A stretch of DNA of 64,000 bases, taken from assembly GCF_010499245.1 (NCBI RefSeq), contig NZ_JAAGOW010000002.1, positions 124,001-188,000 on the forward strand, read 5' to 3'. Source of the DNA: Variovorax sp. WS11 (GTDB taxonomy: Bacteria > Pseudomonadota > Gammaproteobacteria > Burkholderiales > Burkholderiaceae_C). The notes beneath the pieces were generated by a model, which saw nothing but the letters and a program-made list of their open reading frames with translations, was not told the DNA's origin and searched no databases. Positions within the stretch are counted from its first letter, which is position 1. Every line of letters starts with the position of its first letter. A program made the position numbers and the translations under genes. Positions 8,498 to 16,394 of this stretch are shown here, piece after piece.

Positions 8498-9909
8498 GTG
8501 ATGCCCTGCCCCCCGAAGACGCGCTCGCCGCAGCCGCAGCCGCAGCCGCAGCCGCAGCCGCAGCCGCAGCCGCAGCCGCAGCCGCAGCCGCAGCCGCAGC
8601 CGAAGGCGAAGGCGAAGGCGAAGGCGAAGGTGCTCCCGCGAGCACCGCATGCCCGCCCGAAGACGCTCGCACTTCCGCGCGCAATTTGGAGCCTTTTCCG
8701 GCGAACCCTCCAGCCCGCAAGGCCACGCTGGGCGAAGTCTGCGAGATCAATCCCAGGCTGCCGAAGGACCACGGCCTGCAGGAGGACAGCGAGGTCGCCT
8801 TCGTCCCGATGGCCGCGGTGAGCGAGATCAACGCCGACATCGCCCAGCGCCTGACGCGGCCCTTTGCCGAGGTGAGAAGGGGCTACACCCCTTTCGCCGA
8901 GGGCGACGTGCTGTTCGCGAAGATTTCGCCCTGCATGGAGAACGGCAAGGTGGCCCTCGCGCGCGACCTGGCCGGCGGCCGCGGCTTCGGCTCCACCGAG
9001 TTCCACGTGCTGCGCGCTCGCGAGGCCGTGCTGCCCGAGTGGATCTACTACTTCCTGCGCCAGAAGCGCTTCCGCAACGCAGCGCGGCGCAGCTTCACCG
9101 GCACCGCCGGCCAGCAGCGCGTGCCGGCCGCGCACATGGCCGGCGCTGCCATTCCGGTGCCCGAGCTGGCCCATCAGCGCCGCGTGGTCGAGATGCTCGG
9201 CTGTTCCGACGGCATGGTGCGCCTGCAGCGCCGGTCGCGCGCGCTCACCGAGCTGGTGGCCCCGGGCCTGCTGGCCGACTGGTTCGGCGACCCGGCGAGC
9301 AATCCGATGGGCTGGCCGGTGGTGAAGCTGGGCGAGCTGCTCGACGGCATCGACAGCGGCAAGAGCCCGCGCTGCCACGACCGGCCGAAGACCGAGAACG
9401 AATGGGGCGTGCTGCGCTTGAGCGCGCTGAAGAACGCGCTCTACGACGAGTCCGACCACAAGACCCTGCCCGCGACCGAAGTGCCGGACACGCGCAACGA
9501 GGTGCGGGCCGGCGACCTGCTGATCAGCCGCAAGAACACGATGGAACTGGTCGGCACGCCGGCCTACGTGTGGGAGACCCGCGGCCGGATCCTGCTGCCC
9601 GACCTGATCTTCCGGCTGCGCCAGCGTCCCGACGCGGGGGTGCATCCGCTCTACCTGTGGGCGATGCTGCGGGCGCCGGCCGTGCGCAGGGGCTTGAAGC
9701 TGCTGGCCAGCGGGACCGCTGCCTCGATGCCCAACATTTCCAAGGAGCGGCTGCGCACGCTGCGGGTGATGGTGCCGTCGGCGGACCTTCAGGAGGCTTT
9801 TGCGCACCGGGTGGCTGGGCTGCATGTGGTCGCGCAGCAGCAGGACGCCGCGCTGATCCGTGCGAAAGCCATCTTCGAGGCGCTGCTGGCGCGCGCCTAC
9901 GAATCGTAG
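8494..9909 (+). CDS. hsdS: type I restriction-modification specificity subunit with repeat-rich N-terminus
   Basis: A 471-residue DNA-recognition subunit. The ATGA overlap with hsdM fixes the start. Residues 1-70 are unusual for the family: a short leader, 25 consecutive alanines, then five Glu-Gly pairs. All of this is written by hexanucleotide repeats. The first target-recognition domain begins at about residue 73 (KATLGEVCEINPRLP) and ends with the conserved helix at about 220-260. The second begins at about 275 (GWPVVKLGELLDGIDSG) and closes with a matching helix. The two half-sites suggest a bipartite recognition sequence; its identity is unknown. The stop lies in a 23-base tandem duplication. 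Confidence 0.9.
   Translation: MSDALPPEDALAAAAAAAAAAAAAAAAAAAAAAAAAEGEGEGEGEGAPASTACPPEDARTSARNLEPFPANPPARKATLGEVCEINPRLPKDHGLQEDSEVAFVPMAAVSEINADIAQRLTRPFAEVRRGYTPFAEGDVLFAKISPCMENGKVALARDLAGGRGFGSTEFHVLRAREAVLPEWIYYFLRQKRFRNAARRSFTGTAGQQRVPAAHMAGAAIPVPELAHQRRVVEMLGCSDGMVRLQRRSRALTELVAPGLLADWFGDPASNPMGWPVVKLGELLDGIDSGKSPRCHDRPKTENEWGVLRLSALKNALYDESDHKTLPATEVPDTRNEVRAGDLLISRKNTMELVGTPAYVWETRGRILLPDLIFRLRQRPDAGVHPLYLWAMLRAPAVRRGLKLLASGTAASMPNISKERLRTLRVMVPSADLQEAFAHRVAGLHVVAQQQDAALIRAKAIFEALLARAYES
8527..8628 (+). repeat. hexanucleotide tandem repeat inside hsdS
   Basis: Twelve GCCGCA units occupy 8527-8598, then one GCCGAA, then four GGCGAA units at 8605-8628. Because the unit is six bases, slippage changes the number of Ala-Ala or Gly-Glu pairs but not the reading frame. 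Its edge, CCGCAGCCGAAGGCGAAGG (8594-8612), is identical to bases 52436-52454 in an intergenic region. Confidence 0.97.
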
Positions 9910-9949
9910 CTGCCGCCCCGCTCTAGTCGTAGCTGCCGCCCCGCTCTAG
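9904..9949. repeat. 23-base tandem duplication across two converging stop codons
   Basis: Bases 9904-9926 are repeated exactly as 9927-9949. The first copy contains the hsdS TAG stop (9907-9909). The second ends with CTAG, which forms the stop of the opposing monooxygenase gene. The duplication lengthens the hsdS 3' side but leaves both frames intact. Confidence 0.95.
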
Positions 9950-10233
9950 AGAAGCCGGCTGTACGCCACGATTTCAGGCGCGCCCGCCAGAAGCGGGCTC
10001 GCCGCGGCGATCGCCGCGCCGACATGCAGGCTCTGCATGTGCGCCTCGGCATCGGCCCTGTCCTTCCACTGCTCCACGGTCTGAAAGATGTGCGGAGCTC
10101 CGGTCTGCTGGAACAGCTCGTAGCCCATGCAGCCGGCGTCCTGCCGCGACTTGGACGCCAGCTCGACGAGGATGCCTTTCGCGAGCTCGGCGACCTCGGG
10201 TTTGACGGTGATGCGTGCGAGGACGTAGTGCAT
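9946..10233 (-). CDS. antibiotic biosynthesis monooxygenase (ABM/YgiN-like) domain protein
   Basis: A 95-residue single-domain protein of the dimeric alpha-beta barrel ABM family, which includes quinol monooxygenases and heme-degrading relatives. The ATG at 10233 begins MHYVLARITVKPEVAELAKG. The family-typical pieces are the basic SRQDAGCMGYELFQ segment and IFQTVEQWKDRADAEAHMQSLH. No cofactor residues are conserved across the family, so the substrate is open. It converges on hsdS. Whether it shares a transcript with the Fic gene 86 bases upstream is uncertain. Confidence 0.85.
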   Translation of the reverse strand: MHYVLARITVKPEVAELAKGILVELASKSRQDAGCMGYELFQQTGAPHIFQTVEQWKDRADAEAHMQSLHVGAAIAAASPLLAGAPEIVAYSRLL

Positions 10234-10319
10234 GGGAGGCTCCACCCGGAATTGTTGTTGAGGCACATCTTGACCCGGCGCCGCGGCCACGTGGCCCGGA
10301 GTTTCCCGGTGCGATCGCC

Positions 10320-11480
10320 TCAGATGCGGTTCGAGTTCAAAGGCACCAGCGCATAACGCGTGCCACGCCCCTGTCCGCTTCGCTCCAGCAAACCGGCCTC
10401 GGCAAGCTGCGTGAGCTCCCGATAGGCGGTCGCACGCGACACGCAGGTGATCGCCGTGTATTTCTCGGTGCTCATGCCGCCCGCAAATCCCTGGGGCTGG
10501 GCATCGAAGAGCTTGTTCAGCACCTTGCGCTGGCTGGGCGTCAGCTCGGGATGAGTGGCCTGGAGTTCGAGCCAGAAGGCGCTCTTGCGCGCCGCCGTCT
10601 GCATCTGGTCCAGGGTGGCGAGACAGGCCTGCTCGACGCGCGCCGCGAACCATTGGACCCAGGGCGTCACATCCATGCCGGGACCGCGGCTCCCAGTCTG
10701 CAGCTGCGCGTAGTACCCCTGGCGATCCAGCCAGATCTGCTGCGATAGGCTGAACAGGCGCTGGCTGCTGCGCATGTCCTGGGCCAGCGCCAGGTCGCTC
10801 AGTGCCCTGCCGATGCGGCCGTTGCCGTCCTCGAAGGGGTGAATGGTTTCGAACCACAGGTGCGCCACGGCTGCGCGCACGATACCGTCGATGCCCGAGC
10901 GCACCTTGTCGTCGTTGAACCAGTCGATCAACGCTTGCATTTGCGACGGGACGTCCCGGGAAGGCGGTGCCTCGTAGTGCACGGTGTCGGGCTTGCCCAG
11001 CCTGGGCGTCACGATCTGCATGGGTTCGGGGTGCGTCCGGTACGCGCCGGTCACGATGCGGGTGATGCCGCTGCGGCCATTCGGGAACAGCGCAGCGTGC
11101 CAGTCGAAGAGACTGGATGCCGCGAGCGGCCCCGGCCATTGCGCCATCGCAGCCTCGATCACGTCCAGTGTGGCCTCGGCGCGGGGCTCACGCTGCGTCG
11201 GGCGCGCGCGGCTGCTCTGGGTAAGGCCGAGGCGGCGCGCGGCCGATGCGCGCACCGAATTGATCTGGAGCAACTCGCCCTCGATCTGCGCTGTGGCCAC
11301 GGCTTCCAGCGCCCATTCCGTGAGTTGCAACTCGCCGAGATCGACCAGTTGCAGCCCGCTCGCCATGCCGAGCATGCGGCCCTGCGCCACGCGCGCAGAT
11401 GCCAGAGCGGGCTGCAGCGCCTGAGCGTCGAACTTGAAATGGGGCCAATCGGCGCTTTGCCAGATCCACATGAAGCGCAT
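10320..11480 (-). CDS. Fic-domain AMP transferase with C-terminal winged helix
   Basis: About 386 residues from ATG 11480. Fic enzymes add AMP or similar groups to target proteins. The catalytic loop HPFEDGNGR is complete (H214). An N-terminal inhibitory-helix motif TAQIEG (T63-G68) fits the autoinhibited class with the motif in the same chain. A wHTH domain occupies about 300-380 (TPSQRKVLNKLF, STEKYTAITCVSRATAYREL). In-frame ATGs at 11489 and 11471 are alternatives. I chose 11480 because family members begin with a similar MxxIWQxxDWPHF. No Shine-Dalgarno is evident. A dyad directly upstream suggests the wHTH represses its own gene. Confidence 0.87.
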   Translation of the reverse strand: MRFMWIWQSADWPHFKFDAQALQPALASARVAQGRMLGMASGLQLVDLGELQLTEWALEAVATAQIEGELLQINSVRASAARRLGLTQSSRARPTQREPRAEATLDVIEAAMAQWPGPLAASSLFDWHAALFPNGRSGITRIVTGAYRTHPEPMQIVTPRLGKPDTVHYEAPPSRDVPSQMQALIDWFNDDKVRSGIDGIVRAAVAHLWFETIHPFEDGNGRIGRALSDLALAQDMRSSQRLFSLSQQIWLDRQGYYAQLQTGSRGPGMDVTPWVQWFAARVEQACLATLDQMQTAARKSAFWLELQATHPELTPSQRKVLNKLFDAQPQGFAGGMSTEKYTAITCVSRATAYRELTQLAEAGLLERSGQGRGTRYALVPLNSNRI

Positions 11481-11513
11481 CTTAGCCATTTGCGCTTCAC
11501 ATTTGAAGCGCAA
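11471..11513. promoter_or_regulatory. inverted-repeat operator candidate at the fic start
   Basis: TTGCGCTTCA (11490-11499), a CATT spacer and TGAAGCGCAA (11504-11513) form a perfect ten-base inverted repeat. A third half-site TGAAGCGCAT lies at 11471-11480 and overlaps the proposed Fic start codon. The regular spacing and the protein's own winged helix point to autorepression. This is inference. Confidence 0.6.
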
Positions 11514-11547
11514 TTCATCGCTTTTCGCTTCCGCCCAGTAGCCGCGT

Positions 11548-12504
11548 TTAGGCCGCGTCGGGCGGCGCCTCCTCGCGACCCGGTGCGCGCTTCTTCCCTC
11601 GCCCTCGCGCCTCCTTCTTCGCCTGCCGCTCCGCATCCAGCAACTGCCCCGCCGCCAGCCATTGCCCGAACTCCTCCGGCGTCTCCAGCGTGATCCGCCC
11701 CAGGCTGGCGCTGCGGAACTCGTTCATCACGATCTCGGCGGCCTTCTGCAGGTTCACGCGGCCCTTGCCCAGCAGGGCGCCGCGCTGGCGGCCGATGGCC
11801 TCGAGCACTTCCTCATCGCCGAGGCCGGCGACCGCGTCGAGCTTGAAGCGGGCCTCGAGCAGCCCCGCGTAGTGCCGCTTCAGATACCCCAGCAACTCCA
11901 GCGCCACCAGCTCCTCGTCGAAGGCGTTGCGGCCGATGGCGCCGCTGGCCGCCAGGTTGTAGCCGCTCTGCGCCACGATGATGCGCGGCCACAGCATGCC
12001 GGGCGTGTCCCAAAGGTAGAAGCCGTCGGCCAGCACGATGCGCTGCTCCAGCTTGGTGACACCGGCCTCGTCGCCGGTCTTCGCCTTGCGGGTGCCGACC
12101 AGGGTGTTGATTAGCGTGGACTTGCCGACGTTGGGGATGCCGCAGATCAGCACGCGCATCGGCTTGGCCATGCTGCCGCCGCGCTGCGGCGCCAACTGGC
12201 GGCAGGCCTCGATCAGCTGGCGCGCCGGCGCTGTCTGGCTGGCATCGAGGCCGATGGCGCGGGTGGCAGGCTGCGCGTTGTAGTGGGCCAGCCAGAGCGC
12301 GGTGCGCCCGGGGTCGGCCAGATCCTGCTTGTTGAGCACCTTGAGGCCCGGCTTGTGGCCGGTCAGCTCGGCCAGCATCGGGTTGGCGCTGGAGCCGGGC
12401 AGGCGCGCGTCGAGCAGCTCGATGACCACGTCGATCTCGGCGATGCGCTCGGCGATGGCCTTCCGGGTCAGGTGCATGTGGCCGGGGAACCACTGGATGG
12501 CCAT
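11548..12504 (-). CDS. ylqF: ribosome biogenesis GTPase YlqF/RbgA
   Basis: A 318-residue circularly permuted GTPase that assists late large-subunit assembly. The permuted order is visible: G4 NKQD at 58-61 precedes G1 GIPNVGKST (122-130), and G3 DTPGM follows. The N-terminus MAIQWFPGHM is diagnostic. A C-terminal helical RNA-binding region ends in a basic, Pro-rich tail. It is a single gene. The Fic operator starts about 35 bases after its stop, and the LytTR regulator lies upstream on the same strand. Confidence 0.95.
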   Translation of the reverse strand: MAIQWFPGHMHLTRKAIAERIAEIDVVIELLDARLPGSSANPMLAELTGHKPGLKVLNKQDLADPGRTALWLAHYNAQPATRAIGLDASQTAPARQLIEACRQLAPQRGGSMAKPMRVLICGIPNVGKSTLINTLVGTRKAKTGDEAGVTKLEQRIVLADGFYLWDTPGMLWPRIIVAQSGYNLAASGAIGRNAFDEELVALELLGYLKRHYAGLLEARFKLDAVAGLGDEEVLEAIGRQRGALLGKGRVNLQKAAEIVMNEFRSASLGRITLETPEEFGQWLAAGQLLDAERQAKKEARGRGKKRAPGREEAPPDAA

Positions 12505-12564
12505 CGGGGACTTCTTTCTTGCTCGGGATCGGGGGAGCCGGCGATTGTCGCCGCTCGCCCCCTC

Positions 12565-13455
12565 TCAGGCGCGCAGCGCGTCGCGGTAGCGCCGGCTGCA
12601 GGGGATGCGGGTGCCGTCCTGCATCAGCAGGCGCGCATCGCCGCCGTCCAACGGCTCGATCTCGGCCACGCGGTCCAGGTTGGCCGCATAGCTGCGATGC
12701 ACGCGGGCATAGCGCGCCGGGTCGAGCTGCGCGAGGAAGTCGGTCAATGTGGCGCGCAGCAGGTAATCGTGGCCCTTCACCCGCAGGCCGACGTAGTTGC
12801 CCTGGGCCTGCAGCCAGTCGATATCGCTGGCGGCAATCAGGAATTCGCGCCGCAGCTTGCGCACAAGAAAGCGCTCGGGCCGCGCCGGCGGCGGCTGCTC
12901 CGGCGCGGGCAGTGCGGTGCCGGCGGGCTCCTCCGGCGGATCGAGCACGCGTGCCTCGCCCTGCAGCCGCAGCATGAAGAGGCGGTAGCTCAGGATCGAG
13001 ATCAGGAACAGCGCGTAGACACGCACGTCCTTGAGGTATTCGTACACCCACTGCTCGGCCCCGCCGAAGTCGTAGCGGCCGCCGGCCCAGGCATAGACGG
13101 CCTGGCGCAACACCACCATTCCCGCCACATGCAGCAGGCTGAAGACCACGCTGCCCACCAGGTGCCAGGGCAGGTTGCGGGCGAAGCCGGCAAAGCCGAG
13201 CGGAAAACGGCGCTCGAAGGCGACCACGGCCGGCACCAGCGCCAGCAGCACCAGGTGGCTGGACAGCTCCCAGGTCACCGGCTGCCAGGTCGGCAGCGCC
13301 CGGCCGGCGCGATCGGCGTCGATCACCGCGACCACGCAGTTGAAGGCGGCTTGCAACGCCATCAACAGCACCCAGAAGGCGACTTCGGCGCGCCGGCGGT
13401 AGGGCTGGTAGCGCTCGAACAGGTTCTTCGGGGTCTGGCCGGGGGTCGCGGGCAT
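12565..13455 (-). CDS. membrane-bound LytTR transcription regulator
   Basis: A 296-residue protein with four predicted transmembrane helices (about residues 25-145) and a cytosolic LytTR DNA-binding domain (about 190-296: FLIAASDIDWLQAQGNYVGL, VHRSYAANLDRV, IPCSRRYRDAL). A Pro-rich linker of about 30 residues joins them. There is no receiver domain, so it probably senses at the membrane and acts one-component style. The ATG at 13455 has CAGGAGA upstream. It is divergent from the acyltransferase gene across a 141-base gap with repeats, which suggests control of that gene and itself. Confidence 0.88.
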   Translation of the reverse strand: MPATPGQTPKNLFERYQPYRRRAEVAFWVLLMALQAAFNCVVAVIDADRAGRALPTWQPVTWELSSHLVLLALVPAVVAFERRFPLGFAGFARNLPWHLVGSVVFSLLHVAGMVVLRQAVYAWAGGRYDFGGAEQWVYEYLKDVRVYALFLISILSYRLFMLRLQGEARVLDPPEEPAGTALPAPEQPPPARPERFLVRKLRREFLIAASDIDWLQAQGNYVGLRVKGHDYLLRATLTDFLAQLDPARYARVHRSYAANLDRVAEIEPLDGGDARLLMQDGTRIPCSRRYRDALRA

Positions 13456-13469
13456 GGCGGCATTCTCCT

Positions 13470-13512
13470 GAATCCGGGCCCGGATTCGTCCCCGCGGGCC
13501 GCCGTTCGTCCC
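13470..13512. promoter_or_regulatory. palindrome and LytTR-like direct repeat between divergent genes
   Basis: GAATCCGGGCCCGGATTC at 13470-13487 is a perfect 18-base palindrome. TTCGTCCC occurs at 13485-13492 and again 20 bases later at 13505-13512. The second copy is part of CCGTTCGT, which matches most of the known LytTR half-site pattern. The location between a LytTR regulator and the divergent acyltransferase supports an operator role. Confidence 0.5.
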
Positions 13513-13596
13513 AAGAGCCCGGCGGATCGTCACTTCGGGGCCCCTCGAGGCACGGGCCGCGCCCAGCATGGCTGCCTTCGAACACCTGGAGCCACC

Positions 13597-14778
13597 ATGA
13601 CCCCCGAATCCCGACGCCACGACATCGATGCGCTGCGCGCGCTGGCCTTCGGCCTGCTGATCCTCTACCACGTGGGCATGTACTACGTGGCCGCCTGGCC
13701 CTGGCACCTCAAGAGCCCGTATGCGGCAGCCTGGCTGCAGACGCCCATGCAGGTGGTGAACATCTGGCGCATGGACCTGGTGTTCCTGGTCTCGGGCGTG
13801 GCGCTGGGCTTCCTGTTCCGCGGCCGGGACCCGTTGGCCCTGATCCGGCAGCGCGCGCTGCGCCTGATGCTGCCGCTGGTCTTCGGCATGACGGTGGTGG
13901 TGCCCTACCAGGCCTATGCCGAGGCGCTGGCCCGCGGCCTGGTGACGCCCGGCTTCGTCGACTTCATGCTGCGCTACCTGGCGATGGGCCCCTGGCCGAA
14001 GGGCGCCTTCGCCGGCTCGGACTTCGGCATGACCTGGAACCACCTGTGGTACCTGCCCTACCTCTTCTTCTACACCGCGCTGGTGGCGCTGCTGCAGCCC
14101 TTGCTGGGCTCGGCCGCCGGGCAGCGGCTGCGCGCCGCCTTCACCGGCTTGCGGCGCTGGCGGCTGCTGGTACTGCCGGCCCTGCCGCTGCTGCTGTACG
14201 CGCTGACGCTGGCGCCGCGCTTCCCGGCCACCCACGACCTGCTCCACGACGGCTACCTGCACCCGCTCTATTTCACGGTCTTCCTCTACGGCTACTGGAT
14301 GGGCATCGATGCCGGCCTGTGGCGCGAACTGGAGCGCCTGCGCGGCTGGGCACTGGCGCTGGCGGTCGGCTTCGTGGCCGCCTACCTGCCGCTGCGCGCG
14401 GCGGGCGCCGAGGCCTGGCTGCTGCGCGGCCTGCGCGCCTTCTACCTGTGGACGGCGATCGCCGCCATCCTGGGCTTCGCCCGCCGCTATCTGGACCGTC
14501 CCTGGCCCTGGCTGCACTGGGCCAACGAGTCGGTCTACCCCTGGTACATGCTGCACCAGACTCTGATCGTGGCCGGCGCCGTGCTGCTCGCGCCCTGGCG
14601 GCTGGGCCCGGTGCTGGAGCCTGTGCTGCTGGTCGCCTTCACGGTGGGAGGCTGCTGGATTCTCACGGACGGGCTGATCCGCCGCATCGGCTGGCTGCGC
14701 CCCCTGTTCGGGCTCAAGCCGCGAGGCGCACCGCAACCCGAAGATCCGCGCCGATTTCGAGACTTTGTAGCGCGCTGA
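13597..14778 (+). CDS. acyltransferase 3 family membrane protein
   Basis: A 393-residue inner-membrane protein with about ten hydrophobic helices. The family N-terminus is RRHDIDALRALAFGLLILYHV, with the catalytic-type His in LYHVG, followed by the Arg-rich loop RQRALRLMLPL. Members move acetyl or succinyl groups onto extracytoplasmic sugars, as OafA and OpgC do. The late HWANESVYPWYMLHQ is typical of OpgC-like members, so modification of a periplasmic or surface glycan is likely. The exact acceptor is unknown. No glycosyltransferase genes are adjacent. The divergent LytTR regulator is the likely controller. Confidence 0.87.
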   Translation: MTPESRRHDIDALRALAFGLLILYHVGMYYVAAWPWHLKSPYAAAWLQTPMQVVNIWRMDLVFLVSGVALGFLFRGRDPLALIRQRALRLMLPLVFGMTVVVPYQAYAEALARGLVTPGFVDFMLRYLAMGPWPKGAFAGSDFGMTWNHLWYLPYLFFYTALVALLQPLLGSAAGQRLRAAFTGLRRWRLLVLPALPLLLYALTLAPRFPATHDLLHDGYLHPLYFTVFLYGYWMGIDAGLWRELERLRGWALALAVGFVAAYLPLRAAGAEAWLLRGLRAFYLWTAIAAILGFARRYLDRPWPWLHWANESVYPWYMLHQTLIVAGAVLLAPWRLGPVLEPVLLVAFTVGGCWILTDGLIRRIGWLRPLFGLKPRGAPQPEDPRRFRDFVAR

Positions 14779-14860
14779 ACATGTAACAAGCCCCCTAGAA
14801 TCCCCGCGCTGCGCGCCGCACGGCCCGCAGCGCCCGACAACAACCAAAGAGAAAGTCCCG

Positions 14861-15451
14861 ATGTTCCAGCGCTTCGCCCTGGCCGCCGTCCTGGCAGCCA
14901 CCCTTCCCCTGTCCGCCGCCCATGCCCAGCGCCCTGCGCCGGCGCAAGGTCCCATGACCGACGGCTACCTGTGCTGCAACATGCGCAGCTACGGCAAGCA
15001 GATCAGCGACATCAACTACGACGAGCAGGGCATGAGCATCGTGGCCGTGGGCACGCGCGCACGCATCACGGGCTACGACTTTCGCTGGGTCGACTTGGAC
15101 GTCGGCGGCCGCCCGCAGCGGCTCAAGAACGACTACAGCCGCGACCTCCCCAGCATTCCGTTCGGGCAGCGCTACGTCGTGGCCGAGGACCCGAAGATCA
15201 AGCTGGCCGGCTACCCTGAAAAGACGCGCGCAGCCATCGCCGCCATGAAGGTGACGCCCGGCATGACGCGCGAGCAGGTGCTGATGGCGCTGGGCTACCC
15301 CATCAGCAGCGAGAACCCGAAGCTGGATGCGCCCGTGTGGCGCTACTGGCTCGACACCTGGGCGGAATACCAGGTGGTGTTCGGCACCGCCGGCGTGGTC
15401 GACAAGGTGGTGGCCGACCCGGCCGTGCTCACGCGCGTCTCGCTGCCCTGA
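14861..15451 (+). CDS. exported protein with SmpA/BamE-like C-terminal repeat
   Basis: A 196-residue exported protein. The signal peptide MFQRFALAAVLAATLPLSAA ends at AHA. The middle part binds nothing I recognise. Near residues 125-165, VTPGMTREQVLMALGYP followed by WRYWLDTWAEYQVVF has the form of the SmpA/OmlA fold (GMTxxQVxxxLG..P...W.Y). There is no lipobox cysteine, so it is probably soluble in the periplasm rather than a lipoprotein. Role unknown. It converges on the aminotransferase gene with four bases between the stops. Confidence 0.7.
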   Translation: MFQRFALAAVLAATLPLSAAHAQRPAPAQGPMTDGYLCCNMRSYGKQISDINYDEQGMSIVAVGTRARITGYDFRWVDLDVGGRPQRLKNDYSRDLPSIPFGQRYVVAEDPKIKLAGYPEKTRAAIAAMKVTPGMTREQVLMALGYPISSENPKLDAPVWRYWLDTWAEYQVVFGTAGVVDKVVADPAVLTRVSLP

Positions 15452-15455
15452 CGGC

Positions 15456-16394
15456 TCAGCGGCTGCCGTAGTCGATGGGCTGGCTGTACGCGGGATCGCG
15501 GTGCCAGTCCCAGTAAGTGGCGAGCAGCTGCTGCGTGACCGGCCCGGGCCGGCCGGTACCGAGCACCTGGTCGTCCACCCGCGTCACCGGCAGCACGCCG
15601 CCGCCCGAACTGGTGAGGAAGGCCTCGTCGGCGCCGCGCAGTTCCTCGGCCGGCAGCGCGCGCAGTTCGAGCCGCAGGCCCAGCGAGCGGGCGATCTCGA
15701 TCACGGTGCGACGCGAGATGCCCTCGAGCACGCCCTCCTCCGGCGTCACGAGCCCACCGTCCCTGACGCAGAAGATGTTGAAGCCGGGCCCTTCGACCAC
15801 GTGGCCTGCGGCATCGCTCAGGACCACCGTGTCGGCGCCGGCATCGAGCGCGCCGAGCAGCCCCATCGTCAGGTCGTTCCAGTGGTAGTTCTTGGCCTTC
15901 GGGTCGACCGAACTCGCGGGAATGCGCTGCACCGCGCTCACCTTCAGGTGCAGGCCGCGCTCGCGCTGCGCCTCGTTGGCGATCCAGACGAAGGGCACCG
16001 CGAAGGCGTAGAAGCGGTTCACCGCCTGGCGCGGGTCGCGCGAGCCCCAGGGCGGCTGGCCGCGCGTGACGATCATCTCCACATAAGAACGGCGCAGGCC
16101 GCTGCGCCGCACGCATTCGGCCAGCACCTCGGCGATCTGCGCCGGCGCGAGGCCGGGGTCGAGGCGGAAGCGCTCGCAGCTGCGCATGAAGCGCTCCAGG
16201 TGCGCATCGAGCCGGAAGAAGGCGCCCTCCCACACCGTGACCACGTCGTAGGTGGCGTCGGAGCGCAGGAAGCCCCAGTCGGTGATCGGGATCGCGGCCT
16301 CGGCGATCGGGAGATAGGCGCCGCGCACATAGGCAACGCCGTCGGCCAGTGGATTGGGATCGGCAGGCACGTCTTGGAGCTCCTTCGGTTTCAT
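15456..16394 (-). CDS. fold-type IV PLP aminotransferase, (R)-amine transaminase-like
   Basis: A 312-residue class IV transaminase. The PLP lysine is K168 in DPKAKNYHWNDL. The phosphate-binding region is EGPGFNIF, and the C-terminal cup has SSGGGVLPVT. The segment TYDVVTVWEGAFFRLDAHLERF, the ending YWDWHRDPAYSQPIDY and the lack of the usual BCAT or D-alanine signatures recall (R)-selective amine transaminases such as the Aspergillus terreus enzyme, as far as I can compare from memory. BCAT (ilvE) or D-amino-acid transaminase activity stays possible. It is third in an operon with an NTF2-like protein and MerR, with an ATGA overlap to merR. Confidence 0.85.
   Translation of the reverse strand: MKPKELQDVPADPNPLADGVAYVRGAYLPIAEAAIPITDWGFLRSDATYDVVTVWEGAFFRLDAHLERFMRSCERFRLDPGLAPAQIAEVLAECVRRSGLRRSYVEMIVTRGQPPWGSRDPRQAVNRFYAFAVPFVWIANEAQRERGLHLKVSAVQRIPASSVDPKAKNYHWNDLTMGLLGALDAGADTVVLSDAAGHVVEGPGFNIFCVRDGGLVTPEEGVLEGISRRTVIEIARSLGLRLELRALPAEELRGADEAFLTSSGGGVLPVTRVDDQVLGTGRPGPVTQQLLATYWDWHRDPAYSQPIDYGSR

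Noticed and set aside
8527..8628. CRISPR-like or frameshifting phase-variable array
   Set aside because: Units are six bases with no spacers, and six is a multiple of three, so neither a CRISPR nor an on/off frameshift switch.
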